Shown: positions 34,401-46,437, counted from the stretch's first letter. The stretch: DNA of 64,000 nt from Mercurialis annua (GCF_937616625.2 NC_065570.1:14146001-14210000); one strand, 5' to 3'. Program-made: numbers and translations. Notes: a model not told the origin generated them from the letters alone.

Positions 34401-34869
34401 GGCAAAGATAACTCATAAGTCCCTACAGCTAAAGCAGCAACTCTTGCTCCATTGCCAACTCGTAGGTCCACTTTGCCTTTTGTCAAACTTCTACTCCTTT
34501 TGAGACCCTGCACATTAGTACAAATGTGAGATCCAGATCCAGTATCTAATACCCATGAATCAGAAGTAGAAAGATTAATTTCTATAACATGAATACCTGA
34601 AGTGGTAGTCTCACTACCCTTGTTCTTCGTCAGATCATCCAGATATTTCTTGCAATTCCTTTTCCAATGTCCAGGTTCCTTGTAGAAAAAGCAAGTTCCT
34701 TCCTTTGGTGGTTTTGCTTTGGGTTCATCCTTGGTCTTGGGCTTGGACTTGGGCTTAGATTTTTTGGAAGCCTTTCCCTTACCCTTACCAGACCTTTTCA
34801 TACCCTTTCCCTTGTTGACCATATAAGAACATCCTTAATCTCATTCTTGATGTTCTTTTCAGCAGTTTG
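31481..34869 (-). pseudogene. Copia element G polyprotein: end of gag, PR, INT, RT, RNase H
   Basis: The minus-strand reading resumes after solo LTR H with a Lys-rich gag tail and a CFFYKEPGHWKRNC zinc knuckle. Protease WVLDTGSGSHIC near 34550 follows, then integrase (HCRFGH..., DDLSRYGYVY, TPPGTPQWNGVSERRNRT), RT with LVLYVDDILLIGND near 32450 and RNase H with [12 protein letters not shown] near 31690, to a stop at 31481. In-frame stops occur at 34190, 33392, near 32123, near 31900 and 31664. Domain order and motifs are unmistakably Ty1/copia, and the copy is dead. Confidence 0.9.
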
Positions 34870-35867
34870 TGTTAGTGATATGCACTAGGTCAATCATGTT
34901 TGACCATGTTTTGACTTTATCATTTTGTTATTTATTGATTGGCAGTTTTTATCATTTTATATTAATGATTAAAATACTTGAATGGTTAATTCTTTCTAAG
35001 GTCATCAAGTATGTGACTTGATAGTAGAACCCTTAGGTTTAATAAATAAATTATATACCATCTATCCCTAGTCTTAATAGAACATTGAGACTAGTATGAT
35101 GTTGACTGATGATTATGTTTTACTAATCATGTATATGAGATATTAAGTCAAATCATAGGTGCTATTTGAGAAATAAGACACTGGATGACCCACTGTGAGA
35201 ATACTACACAGATCACTGTCATAAGTAATTCTAATTACAGTTCTATTAGTATAATCCTTTGACCTTGAAATCATCATGTATTTCTACATAGCTATTTCAT
35301 ATTTTGATACAGTCTTACATTATCTTTAACAGGATAATGGAATAGATTGTCATTGGATATGAAAGTAACTATGTGAGAAATGTGAGTGACTGAGAAGGAA
35401 TTTGTCCCTCATTTATTTGAGTAAGATATCTATGGGCCCCTTGAAGAAGATAGACTGAAGGAAATGCATGGTCATGCTAAATGAATTGATAAAGATTTAT
35501 CATTTTCAGTCTACTTAGAGTTAAGAAACTAATGATTGAATATTATAAGGATGACAGGACTATGCCTTATATTCAATCTGGATATCGAGAGACAAAGGGA
35601 TTAAAATAGTATTGTAAATGGTTAAATCGGATTGTCGATATTCGTATAACTTGGGTAGTCATAATGTCTTGCAAGAGGCCACTTATGACTTGTGGGCTGA
35701 AATAGGGATTTCGAGCCTACTGCCAACGTTATATGAACCTACAGGGTCGCACACTAAGAACAGGCCCAAAACAGTTATGGGTTGTAAAGCCCAATGTGAT
35801 TAAGTGATTGATTATATATATATATATATATATATAATTCGTAATATATATATATATATATAATTCG

Positions 35868-35938
<71 letters not shown>

Positions 35939-36481
35939 TATATATCTTACTTCGAAATTTAAGAATAAGTGTTTTCTTTAATTTATTATTTTTGGAATAT
36001 AATAAATATAGTAATTAATATATATGGATGACTATCAAAAAAGGAGTTTTTGATAAACATAAACTTGTAGAATTGCAATGAGATTGAAATTTGAAATTGT
36101 CTCAAACCCTACTGTTGTTGTATCACTATAAATACTCATTAAGCAATTGGTTTGAGAATGACGAAATCCATTATTCACTAAATCACTAAAATTCGAAATT
36201 GCTTGTGAAGCAATAGTGCTAGCACACAAACACTAGTTTTGGCTAAGGTCTGTTCGTGTGGATACTCGTAGAGGACGCATTCTTTTAGAGGCGTTTCTGA
36301 TCCGAGGCCAGGTATCACCAAAGTGAAACACCTCCTTTCTTCCTATATTGCTGTTGAATTCGACATACAAGTAAGTATTAATTCTGTAATTAATCTATTT
36401 ATTCGAATTACATGGATCTTGGTTTGGGTTTTAGATAAATTTTTGAAATTCCGCTGCGTTATGAACCTAGAAAACCCAACA
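34870..36481 (+). mobile_element. Solo LTR H, same family as G, inverted inside G's gag
   Basis: 1612 bp from TGTTAGTGATATGC to AAAACCCAACA with a perfect GTTTG duplication at 34865-34869 and 36482-36486. It reads in the opposite direction to element G. Removing it reconnects gag in frame. It is longer than G's LTRs mainly because of a TA expansion at 35812-35931. Confidence 0.92.
35812..35931. repeat. TA dinucleotide microsatellite
   Basis: About 120 bp of TA repeats with two ATTCGTA interruptions, inside solo LTR H. G's LTRs have only a short TA run at this place. Confidence 0.95.
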
Positions 36482-37068
36482 GTTTGAAGCATCCCATGCA
36501 ACTCTATGATGGTCTTCTCTATATTATGCATATTGAAGTTCATGATGAAACCATCATAAGCCTCAGGCAAAGATTGGAGAACAATGTCTGTAGCCAACTC
36601 TTGGGCAATTGGGAGACCGAGCCTGTCCAAATGTTCAAGATGACCCTTCATCTTCAAAACATGAGGACTAACTGAGCCGCTAGTAGTCAACTTGCAAGAA
36701 AGCAAATCCTTAATGGTATTGAACCTTTCAATTTTTGCTCAATCTTGGAACATTTCCATGAGATCAGTAATCATGGTGTTCGCATCCGATTCCATCATTT
36801 GCTTTTGGAGTTCATTCTCCATGCATCCAAGCATAATGCAAGTGACATCAGTAGAGTCATTAAGATGCTTCGTATAAGCATCCCTTTGAGCTCTAGTAGC
36901 AGCAGGAGCTGGTTCCTCAGGGAGGGGTTGATCAAGGATATATTCCTTTCTTTCTTGCCTAAGAACAATTCTTAGATTTCTGTACCAGTCCAGAAAGTTA
37001 GTGCCATTGAGCTTATCCTTCTCAAGAATTGATCGCACTGATAAAGTATGTGTAGTGTTTGTAGCCAT
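36482..37068 (-). pseudogene. Copia element G gag, N-terminal part
   Basis: Starts at ATG 37068 with MATNTTHTLSVRSIL and contains LNGTNFLDWYRNLRIVL, a usual opening of plant copia gag. An in-frame TGA at 36739-36741 interrupts it. It continues to ELHGMLQT, where solo LTR H begins. Confidence 0.85.
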
Positions 37069-37125
37069 CTCTACAACAATAAATATACAAGTAGCATTTA
37101 ATAAAAGGCACAATAAAATTCCCAC

Positions 37126-37794
37126 AACATATATCCATAATTCATATAAAAACCCTTAATGATAATTTCAACAATTGAAAAATAATAGTAGGACAAGATC
37201 CATATTTCACCCTACTTCAAGTAAGCTTTGGCTTATCACTTTAAGTGTGGTTTATTTAGGTAGGTAACACTTTACCAATTACATCTCATGCAATTCTTGA
37301 ACATAGAATATTAACATCACATGAAATCTTGATATTCTATCTTATACCCTAGATAAAAAACTATTTTGATAACCTAGTTAAGTCTAAGCAAATCAAACAT
37401 ATGGATATCACTTTTATCCAACTTATCTTACTTATATGACTTTATACATCATGCTTTGGCATAGCCTATACATATCAATTTAAGTCTTGATAAGTGTTAT
37501 TACAATGGGAGGTATATTGAAGACTTAGTATTAAATAAGGGTTTGTTATTTATCATATTTAGTTATCCTATCTTATCACATATAAAATAATCATGCAAAG
37601 CATATAACTAATAAGATAAATATTAAAAACATATTATTTCACTATTTCAAATCATATTTAACAACAATCACATAAATATGTTATTCATGATAATTTAAAT
37701 CATATTTAAAATTTATCATTTGAAGTATTAAAATAAAATACATGACAAAAACACGCCGGCTTAAAAGGATAACGGTCCTTAATGGGGTGTATCA
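37126..37794 (-). other. Leader region of element G
   Basis: AT-rich, non-coding 5' leader between the gag start and the GC-rich repeats. No motif was seen. Frames here are short. Confidence 0.55.
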
Positions 37795-37901
37795 GCGGGG
37801 TCCAAGGGGCGCGGCCTCTTGGCGGGGTCTGGGGGCAGCGCCCCGAGCGGGGTCCAAGGGGCAGCGCCCCTGGCAGGGTCCGGGGGCAGAGCCCCCGACG
37901 G
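37795..37901. repeat. GC-rich 26-bp tandem repeat next to the 5' LTR of G
   Basis: Four units of about 26 bp, each starting CGGGGTC or CAGGGTC and containing GGGGCAGCGCCCC-type hairpins. They occupy the place where the primer binding site is expected. In this window of roughly 35 per cent GC the block stands out sharply. Confidence 0.88.
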
Positions 37902-39392
37902 GGTTGGGATTTCTAGGTTCAAACGCAGCGGAATTTCAAAAATTTATATAAAACCCAAACCAAGATCCATGTAATTCGACTTAATAGATTAATAACAGAA
38001 TAAGTGCTTACTTGTATGTCGAATTCAACAGCAATGTAGGAAGGAAGGAGGTGGTTCACTTTGGTGATACCTGGCCTCGGATCAGAAACGCCTCCAAAAG
38101 AATGCGTCCTCTACGAGTATCCACACGAACAGACCTTAGCCAAAACTAGTGCTCGTGTGCTAGCACTATTGCTTCACAAGCAATTTCGAATTTTTAGTGA
38201 TTTAGTGAATAATGAATTGCGTGATCCTCAAACCAATTGCTTAATGTGTATTTATAGTGATACAACAACACTAGGGTTTGAGACAAATTCGAATTTCAAT
38301 TTCATTGCAATTCTACAAATTTATGTTTATCAAAAACTCCTTTTTTGATAATCATCCATATATATTAATTACTATATTTATTATTTTCCAAAAAATAATA
38401 AATTAAGAAAAACACTTATCCTTAAATTTCGAATTAATATATATAATAATTAATCACTTAATCACATTGGGCTTTGTACAACCCATAACTGTTTTGGGCA
38501 TGTTCTTAGTGTGCGACCCTGTAGGTTCATATAACGTTGGCAGTAGGCCTGAAATCCCTATTTCATCCCACAAGTAATAAGTGGCCTCTAGCAAGACATT
38601 ATGACTAGCCAAGTTATACGAATATCGACAATCCGATTTAACCATTTACAATAATATTTTAATCCCTTTGTCTCTCGATATCCAGATTGAATATAAGGCA
38701 TAGTCCTGTCATCCTTATAATATTCAATCATTAGTTTCTTGACTCTAAGTAGACTGAAAATGATAACTCTTTATCAATTCATTTAGCATGGCCATGCATT
38801 TCCTTCAGTCTATCTTCTTCAAGGGGCCCATAGATATCTTACTCAAATAAATGAGGGACAAATTCCTTCTCAATCACTCACATTTCTCACATAGTTACTT
38901 TCATATCCAATGACAATCTATTCCATTATCCTGTTAAAGATAATGTAAGACTGTATCAAAATATGAAATAGCTATGTAGAAATCCATGATGATTTCAAGG
39001 TCAAAGGATTATAATAATAGAACTGTAATGAGAATTACTTATGACAGTGATCTATGTAGTATTCTCACAGTGGGACATCCAGTGCCTTATTTCTCAAATA
39101 GCACCTATGATTTGACTTAATATCTCATATACATGATTAGTAAAATATAATCATCAGTCAACATCATACTAGTCTCAATGTTCTTTAAGACTAGGGATAG
39201 ATGGTATATAATTCTTTTATTAAACCTAAGGGTTCTACTATCAAGTCACATACTTGATGACCTTAGAAAGAATTAACCATTCAAGTATTTTAATCATTAA
39301 TATAAAATGATAAAAACTGCCAATCAATAAATAACAAAATGATAAAGTCAAAACATGGTCAAACATGATTGACCTAGTGCATATCACTAACA
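37902..39392 (-). repeat. 5' LTR of element G
   Basis: 1491 bp. In plus orientation it begins (G)GTTGGGATTTCTAGG, where the terminal T has changed, and ends CACTAACA before the flank CTGTG. It differs from 29972-31466 by a few per cent by eye. Confidence 0.88.
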
Positions 39393-39397
39393 CTGTG

Positions 39398-40958
39398 ATG
39401 GGTAATCCATCTCCTGCTGATGCGTCTGTACCACTCCATGTACTCTGAATGGAAGTGGGGCGGATGGTCCAGCAACGGGCCTTGGACCACATACAGCTCC
39501 CTGGAGTCCCATATCGCGACATACTCTCTAAAAGTGTTTCAGAAGTTTGAGCTCCCCCGAAACTGGACGGTGTGGTGGATGTGGAGCTGGGAAGGGGGTT
39601 CAGGTATAGGCTGAAGCAATCCAAACTGCGGCATCACCCTATTTGGATGGTGCCACTCGATAATATGATAGTAAATCAGTGGCACGCGGGCACGCCAGAA
39701 CTGAGCACCATCCAAAAAATAAGGATGTAGCTGGCTGATAACATCGTCGGTGTATGGCTGCCAATCGACCTGCATTTGTAAAATAAAGACTTCAGTAATA
39801 GTGTTGTGCAAATTGGTAACTATAAAATAAATGTTTCCAAAATAACTCACATCTGAGTAACGCAGTACATCAAGTGCTAATCTTATGGCCTCCAAATTGC
39901 GATGAAGAACCCGTCAAAAATCTAGCGGACCCGCCAATCTGCGCAAGTAAAACATTTTTAATTACAAAAAAAAAAAATTACTAATAATTGTTCATGTAAG
40001 TATTAATAAAATGATGTACCTGTCACCCAACGGTAAGTGCGGTGTGATGGTCGGGTATCTCAACGTCGGCCTGAACGGTCTAAGGCACTCGAATGCCCAA
40101 AGCTGAATAATCCAAAGCGGCCCCCAATGTTGAGCCTATGCTCCGAAATCATAGTGCTCAAGCACATTTCGTGGTAAAGGTGTGCGAGAACCGCTGAACC
40201 CCAACTAATTCTCCCTAATGTCGTCAAGTCCTCCAGATGTGGGAGAATCCTCAATCCGATCTGCCCGCTGTTCATGTCTGAAAAACACCAGGTGTGTAGA
40301 TGGAACAACAAGTACGCCCGAACTGCCCAGTCTATCTGCTCATTTGAAGCCGCATCAGGTATCCGTGTGAAACTCTCAAACTCACCGACCAACCAACTAG
40401 TGGTAACAAAAGATCCCTGACAATTTCTACTCCCTATCCTACCTCTCCCAAGCAGTCGGCGAGTAACACTGTCCCAATCTCTGATAGTAGGTCCGGTAAC
40501 AGCACTCCCATTTATGGGGTGTCCCGTCAAGATCGCTATGTCCTGAAGCGTTATCGTGCACTCCCCCTCAGGAAACATTAATGTGTGGGTCTCCGGCCTC
40601 CACCGCTCAACTAATGCAGTCACCAGAGTCATGTCTACGGTGTATTGCCACATAGTAATGAAGGGTGATAGTGTTGTCCGCATTACTCCCTCTCGAATGC
40701 GCGGATGAATATTCTCTATTCGGGTCAGTGAAGCACTCCTGCGCAAGCCCAAAGCCGGAGTCTCCTGAAATGAAAAATTAAAAGATATCAGTTGGAAAAT
40801 AAAACAACAAAACATTATCCGTATAAAGAAATCATTAAAAGATTGCTTACCGGATGCTGCCAAACCGTGTCGGACCTGTGATCATGCTGTCTATGTTGTA
40901 CTAAACCCCCATCTCGTGGTCCGGGAAGGAAGTAATCGTATGGAGTAGGGCCAGCCAT
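39398..40958 (-). pseudogene. PMD (plant mobile domain) gene of element F, 5' exons
   Basis: The start MAGPTPYDYFLPGP at 40958 leads to an exon ending in VWQHP before GTAAGC. The main exon (about 40766 down to 40024) has the PMD core: ERWRPETHTLMFPEGE, TLQDIAILTGHPINGSAV, then LLFHLHTWCFSD. A run of five C at 40121-40125 shifts the frame just before the WIIQLWAFECLRP part. Later exons hold in-frame TGA codons at 39914-39916 and 39539-39541. PMD proteins such as MAIN and MAIL1 act in meristem maintenance and silencing; transposon copies have no known role. Three lesions make this a pseudogene unless some are sequencing errors. Confidence 0.8.
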
Positions 40959-41478
40959 ATGTGAAAACGCACAGATAGATGTATAATATATTAGATATAT
41001 TAAAATTAGATACGAATTTAACATACGAAATTCCAGATACATTAAAAACATAGATAGATGTATAATAAATTAGATACGAATTTGATATACGAAATAGGGA
41101 ATACAAATTACATATAATAAGTTCGATACAAATTTAACATACGATTTTACAAATTAAAAATAAGGTCCAGTTACAAATTTAAAATAATGTTCGATTTTAA
41201 AAATTACAATAGCTTTCACCAGTTAAAGCATTGTGAACAACATCTTTTTTCCATACCAAACAACATTTCCAAAATCATTCAAATTTTTTGTGTGCCGACC
41301 AACAAATATATGTCCGGCTTGTGATTTATCCATGCAAGGATGGATTTGGCTATTTTGAAAAGCTCGTTTTTTTCCATACCAAACTTCGCAAAAAGGATCC
41401 TCATATTTCTGCACAACTTGAATTGTCGAAGAATTTCGACGTCTTGACGAACTCATACCTATATATTACACAATGCAA
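40959..41478. other. Interval between PMD and transposase remnants
   Basis: AT-rich, with GATACGAATTTGATATACGA-like phrases repeated three times near 41010-41140. The stretch 41223-41456 has an open minus frame including NSSTIQVVQKYEDPFCEVWYGKK, unidentified and probably part of the element. Confidence 0.4.
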
Positions 41479-41487
41479 TAATTCAAA

Positions 41488-41852
41488 GGCCTAATTACTG
41501 AAAAACCCCCTACCTTGTAACATTTTTTCGTTTATACCCTCACGCAGGAAAAAGTTCATTTGTATCCTTTTTTTGATTTTTCGTTTTCATCTCTACCCTA
41601 AAATTTAAATTTTTGACAATTATAAAGGATGAAAACATTATAAATGATTAATAATATTAATGTTTAATTAGAATATAAGCTAAATATAAAGGATCATTTT
41701 GAATATTTTTCCAAATGAAAAGAGGTCAAATTTGCTCTTTAGGGTAGAGACGGAAATAAAAAATTAAAAAAAGGGTGCAAATGAACTTTTTCCTAGGTCA
41801 GGGTATAAACGAATAAATATTACAAGGTGATGGTTTTTTTAGTAATTAGGCC
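41488..41852. mobile_element. Mutator-type MITE inside element F
   Basis: 365-bp foldback element with ends GGCCTAATTACTGAAAAA and TTTTTTAGTAATTAGGCC and a perfect 9-bp duplication TAATTCAAA at 41479-41487 and 41853-41861. It lies between the PMD and transposase genes. Confidence 0.88.
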
Positions 41853-41940
41853 TAATTCAAATAACATCAACTTTTAAAAAACTTATATCATTGAAATAAC
41901 ATCAAATTTTTAAAGAGCAACTACTAAGATTTTATAAAAT

Positions 41941-43250
41941 TCACATGTTAGGAAAATTAGTACAAGTCGAAGCATTATGGCCGGCGATACTACATCTACT
42001 GCAAAAATTAGGGTCTCTGTCCTCTCTATATGTCTGGTCCATATCATTTCTAATCCTTTGATTTACCGACCGTCCCTTCTTTCTAATCAAGTTAACGTCT
42101 GGAATAAATGACACCTCCCGAGAACCAATCCACATCTCGTCAGCAGGTAATGAATTAAACTGAGTATTCCATGCTTGTATGGCATTCTTGGTTTGGTACC
42201 GCCACCCTACGAATTTGTGAGGGTTTAACTTTTCTTGATGAATGACTGCCATGGCATGGGAGCAGGGGATCTGGCGGTGTTGGAACTTCCCGCACGTGCA
42301 CTTCATCCTTCGAAGGTTGACCTTCTGAATATTTCCTCCCTTTCTTCGAAAATTGTCCTTCTTAGTAATCACTCTACAAGTCAGGGTGTCCGGGTTATAT
42401 TTCTTGACGTTATGTGTGCGGGCCTTTAATGTTGCATTTTTCATATGCGTGTTGCAGACCGGAGTGAGCATGACGCCTTGGGCGATTATCTCTTTATACA
42501 TTTCCCAACGCTTGACGAACATATCGCTGAGCCTGTCAAAGATAGCCTCTATCATCGCTGTGATTGGAAGCCCCCTTATATTCTTTAAAGTCGCATTAAT
42601 GGACTCGGCGTAGTTCGTTGTCATTACACCGTTCCGTTGCGCCTTAATGTCCCAACACAAAGCCCACTGTTCTTTCTTAAGATATCTCTCGTCGGTCAAA
42701 TAAGCATACCCCGTCGGAGATCTTATTGCCATAGTGTCCATGTATCGCTTGTACTTTTTCTCTTGAAAAGTCCGACCTACACGTAAATATGAGGTACTTA
42801 TTAGTGCAAAATTTATACAATTTTTTTGTTCAATAACCAGAAATATTGACGAGTAACATCAAAATACCTGCTTTCTCAGCCAACATCTTCATATCATTAT
42901 TTCTGATATGAGTGTGGAAATTAGCCATTAAATGCCGAATACAAAAAAAAATGATCAATCCCTTCCCATTCCGGACGCTTCAAAACCGATATTAATCCGG
43001 GAGCACGATCTGAAACAATGGCCACCTTTCGGTCGCGAATGACTTGATCTCCAAGATGATTCAAAAAATATTCAAAACTCTCACTAGATTCAGATTCAAA
43101 TATTGCAAACGCCACTGGCATTATGTGGTTGTTGCCATCTACCGCTGACGCTGTCAACATATGCAATTTGTATTTACCATATAAGTGCGTCCCGTCGATG
43201 AATAGAACTGGTTTGCAAAATGGAAATCCGTCCACCATCAGGAAGAAGGT
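41941..43250 (-). pseudogene. Mutator-like transposase, N-terminally deleted
   Basis: The first piece (43250 to about 42870) starts in the DDE domain: KPVLFIDGTHLYGKYK gives the first Asp and VSDRAPG the second. A run of nine A at 42944-42952 shifts the frame just before CIRHLMANF. After an intron-like gap the second piece (42770-41941) reads through TTNYAESINATLKN, a SWIM zinc finger CTCGKFQHRQIPCSH near 42270, and a C-terminal CCHC knuckle CSRCSIAGHNASTC. The N-terminal DNA-binding zinc domain is absent; the sequence before the first piece is non-coding and carries a 22-bp duplicate of its own start (43201-43222 and 43255-43276). It is not functional. Confidence 0.87.
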
Positions 43251-43409
43251 CTAAAATAGAACTGGTTTGCAAAATGCAATTTTTTTTAGTTTTTGTGTAA
43301 TGTGGTGAAACTAAATTCACCACATCCCCCTTTAAATAGGGGATGCCGCCCGTAGTGGCTCATTGCGGGCGGCATTAAATTCCCTACCATGTGGCAGGGA
43401 ACGTTGACT

Positions 43410-43563
43410 ACTGGCCCGCAAAGGCTTATTGCGGGCTACATTTCTGCCCGTAATTAGCCATTGCAGGCAGCGTGGGCCCCAGGCACAAATTAAGAAATTT
43501 TGTGCTCTGGGGCACAAAATAGGAATTCCCCCTATAAGGGGGGAACAAAAATATCAAAAACAC
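43410..43563 (-). repeat. Right terminal inverted repeat of F
   Basis: Reverse complement of the left repeat with scattered changes, ending CAAAAACAC before the CTCAAATTA duplication. Additional CCCGC...GCGGG stems lie just inside at 43340-43375. Confidence 0.88.
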
Positions 43564-43572
43564 CTCAAATTA

Positions 43573-45017
43573 TCCAAAGATCAAGAAAACTCAAAAGTCA
43601 AAATTTATGGATCTTCGAATCTTGACTACGCTCCGACTCAAAACTATTTTCAGGAATACTCAAATCAATGTTATTATATAATAATATTTTTCTAATTCTT
43701 TAGAAATTCACAAAACGTCAATACGCTTTATTCGGACAAAACCTCGTTTATAGGCCATAAACTCGAAATTCCGTCAACACGATAAAATTTCACAATTTTC
43801 ATCCAAATCAATAAATTTTCAGAAATATACTCTACACCTTTTTCTATTTCCAATAGGAATTTCAAAATTCAGTCAAAGTCCGGATCAAGTACGAAAACCT
43901 CGCTTTTCGCGAAAACCGTTAGAAACCATATCATGAGCGCAACTCGACTTAAGGACAACCCAAAACCTTACAAATCTATGTTTAGAAAATATAACTTCTC
44001 AAAACCGCCCTCATTGCTAGAAGTACGAACTTGGAAAAATAACCACAAAATCCTTCAATGTTTTCGAAAATACATTTTAATGCTTTAACAGGGAAAATTC
44101 CAAAAATGTATTTAAATTACACCATGATATATTTTATCAAAATATTTTAATAAAATCAGCCCCTGAGACAAATTTTTTCCAGATTTAGCAAAATTCCACT
44201 TATTTTAGGTCGTTGAATTTTATAAAAAGTGCATTTAAATGTCTAAACTTTCAAATTAGCCAAATATCGCCCAAAAATAATTTTCACATAATATTATTAC
44301 CAAACTAATTTGACAAAACTGCCTCTAAGGCTCAGAAAACACCAATTTGGAAAACATGCAAACAAGTCCTTCAATTTGTCAAAATTTGCAGTAAAGCTAC
44401 TAAGCTTAAAAACATTGTCAAATAACCAATATCATATCAAAAAAATAATCAAATATGAAGAATCAGTCCAAGACATGAAATTTCAAAATATAAACATGTT
44501 CAACTAGCATGTATGTCATGGCAATAAACTCGAATCACTAATTAGTATATAAATCACTAATTATCAAATAATTAGCATACTTAATCAAATAATCAACTTA
44601 ATACTCAAGCTAATTAACATGCAAGTAATTTCCAGAAATTAATGACTCCTTAAAACAGCTTGCATGTCACAAAAATCACGTTTAAAGTAAGGCAGAAAGT
44701 CATTTGATAAATAATCAACGCAAACTAAGCTTAAAACTTTAAAATCCAACCAAATGATTTCTCAAACCAATCATGCAACTTAAAATTATGAATCAAATAG
44801 AGAAAACACTAAACTCTTGGAGAATACAAACTGAATTTAAAGGCTTGAAATAGAAAATCCAACACTCCTTGAAGGATCAAGCTTGGAGAAACTTCAAAAT
44901 CTTAATGCATGTACCAATCCCCTTTAAATCCTTGTTTTAGATGCACCAAGGATCACTTTGATCTCATAATTAATTTATTTTTAAATTCATTTTTAGATCT
45001 CAATGCATGAGTAAGGT
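43573..45017. other. AT-rich DNA between F and E, no gene seen
   Basis: 1.4 kb rich in A and with few G. Phrases such as GCGCAACTCGACTTAAGG suggest old repeat DNA, but I found neither ends nor coding motifs. It joins the left flank of F at 28082. Confidence 0.5.
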
Positions 45018-46046
45018 GCATGACATTCGAAGACGGGAAGCTAACCCTGCAGAAAATTCATAACGGAATATATGGAGCTCATGAAGAGCTTCCATAATCA
45101 CAAAAAACCATGCTACAAGGATATTACTATCCCACACTGAAAGAAGACGTCAAAACATTAGTAAAAAAAATGTGAAAAATGCCAAAGGCACGACAACGTC
45201 ATCCATCAACGAGCAACACATTAAGGCTCCTAAAAGAGTCCTTGGCCATTTTCCATGTGAGGAATGGATATACACGGACCTTTTCCCACATCTAAAAATC
45301 AAAAGAAATTCTGAATCGCTTCGATTGCCAATTTAACGAAATGGGTAAAAGTGGAAGCGGTCTCAGCCATAACGGAAATAAGGATAGAAGATTTCTTCAA
45401 AGAGTTTGTAAACAATTCGATTGCCAGCGATTCAAAAAGTTCCGCGCAGACTGAAAAATAAATCTGAAATTCACATCTGTGATGCATCCTCAAACCAACG
45501 ATATGATAGAAGTAATCAACCAAACCTTAGTGAAAAAGATAAGGAAAATATTAGATGAAGTAAAAGGAAATTAGACGGAGGAGCTGTGCTGTGTCTTATG
45601 GGCATACAGAACCACGCCAAGAAAAGGAATGGGCGAATTGCCTTTTCGACTCGCCTACGGAACAAAAGCCATGGTACCGGTAGAAATAGGATTGCCAAGC
45701 TTAAGAGTACATTACATAGAAAAAGCGTCAAACGAAGTGAAAATAAGACTCTAACTCGATTAACTTGAGAAAAGAAGAAATTAAATCTGGGCCGAAGCCT
45801 ATAAGAAACATGTTGCTTGATACCACAAAAAAAGTTAAACCAAGAAAATTCCAGATAGGGGATTTGGTCTTAAGAATTTCCGAAATCGAAAGAGGAAATG
45901 TCAGAGTCAAAAAACTGTATCCCAATTGGAAAGGACCCTGCGTGGTTGAAGGAACAACTGAAAAATGGGCTTAAAAACTAAAACCCTCGAGGGATCGCCA
46001 ATACCGAGATATTGGAACGTTGAGCATTTAAAGATATTTTATCAGT
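45018..46046 (+). pseudogene. Integrase remnant of element E
   Basis: Recognisable but broken: KLTLQKIHNGIYGAHEELP, then YYYPTLKEDVKTLVKK, WIYTDLFPTSKNQKK, and a more intact C-terminus from about 45765 (KFQIGDLVLR...NWKGPCVVEG). Frames change several times and many stops are present. Confidence 0.82.
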
Positions 46047-46169
46047 AGATTTTGTACTTCAAATAGCTTGTACACCTTTTACTTATCAATGAAGAATATT
46101 TGCCCCAAAGATCAAAGCATATTCATAAAATAAACATATATATCGCCAACATCAAGAGCGATCTCAAGA

Positions 46170-46345
46170 ATTTAAAAGTTAGATTGACTCTAAAAATAAT
46201 AAAAAAGAAGTTTAGATTAACTCCGAAAATTAAAGATAAAATGAGTTTAGATTAATTCCTACAAATATGAGAGTTTAGATTAACTATGAAAAAAATATAT
46301 AAAAAAACGAGTTCAGATTAACTCCACATAACCTCGAGTTTCGAA
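46170..46345 (+). repeat. Irregular GTTTAGATTAACTC repeats
   Basis: About five imperfect copies near 46179, 46210, 46245, 46272 and 46309. They are the reverse orientation of the regular 40-bp repeat in element B (54855-55030), which occupies the equivalent place between pol and the antisense gene. Confidence 0.8.
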
Positions 46346-46437
46346 TAACTCGGGCGAAATAAGACAAAATAAAGAAAAGTATTTCCATTAAAAATAAATA
46401 AAGTTAAATGGATGAAATTAATTCGTCCCCAAAATAG

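Larger units (their letters stand above)
29972..39392 (-). mobile_element. Element G: decayed Ty1/copia retrotransposon
   Basis: 9421 bp on the minus strand, with LTRs at 37902-39392 (5') and 29972-31466 (3') and flanks CCGTG/CTGTG that match at four of five bases. Coding order is gag, protease, integrase, RT, RNase H, the Ty1/copia order. Five or more nonsense codons break the frame. Several are CGA or CAA codons turned into TGA or TAA, as expected from cytosine deamination. A solo LTR (34870-36481) splits gag. I do not assign a copia lineage. Confidence 0.9.
28092..43563 (-). mobile_element. Element F: Mutator-like element with PMD gene and transposase remnant
   Basis: It is bounded by terminal inverted repeats of about 153 bp (28092-28244 and 43410-43563) that share GATATTTTTGTTCCCCCCTT and GC-rich hairpins (CTGCCCGCAAAGGCTC type). 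A perfect 9-bp duplication CTCAAATTA lies at 28083-28091 and 43564-43572. On the minus strand it carries first a MULE transposase remnant, then a PMD gene. A 9.4-kb copia element sits inside the PMD gene; without it F is about 6.0 kb. PMD domains are known to travel with plant transposons, and this element is a clear physical example. Both genes are broken, so F cannot move on its own. Confidence 0.9.

Noticed and set aside
43573..45017. Old LTR of a further retrotransposon
   Set aside because: The base composition and some phrases suggest it, but no ends, partner or target duplication could be found.
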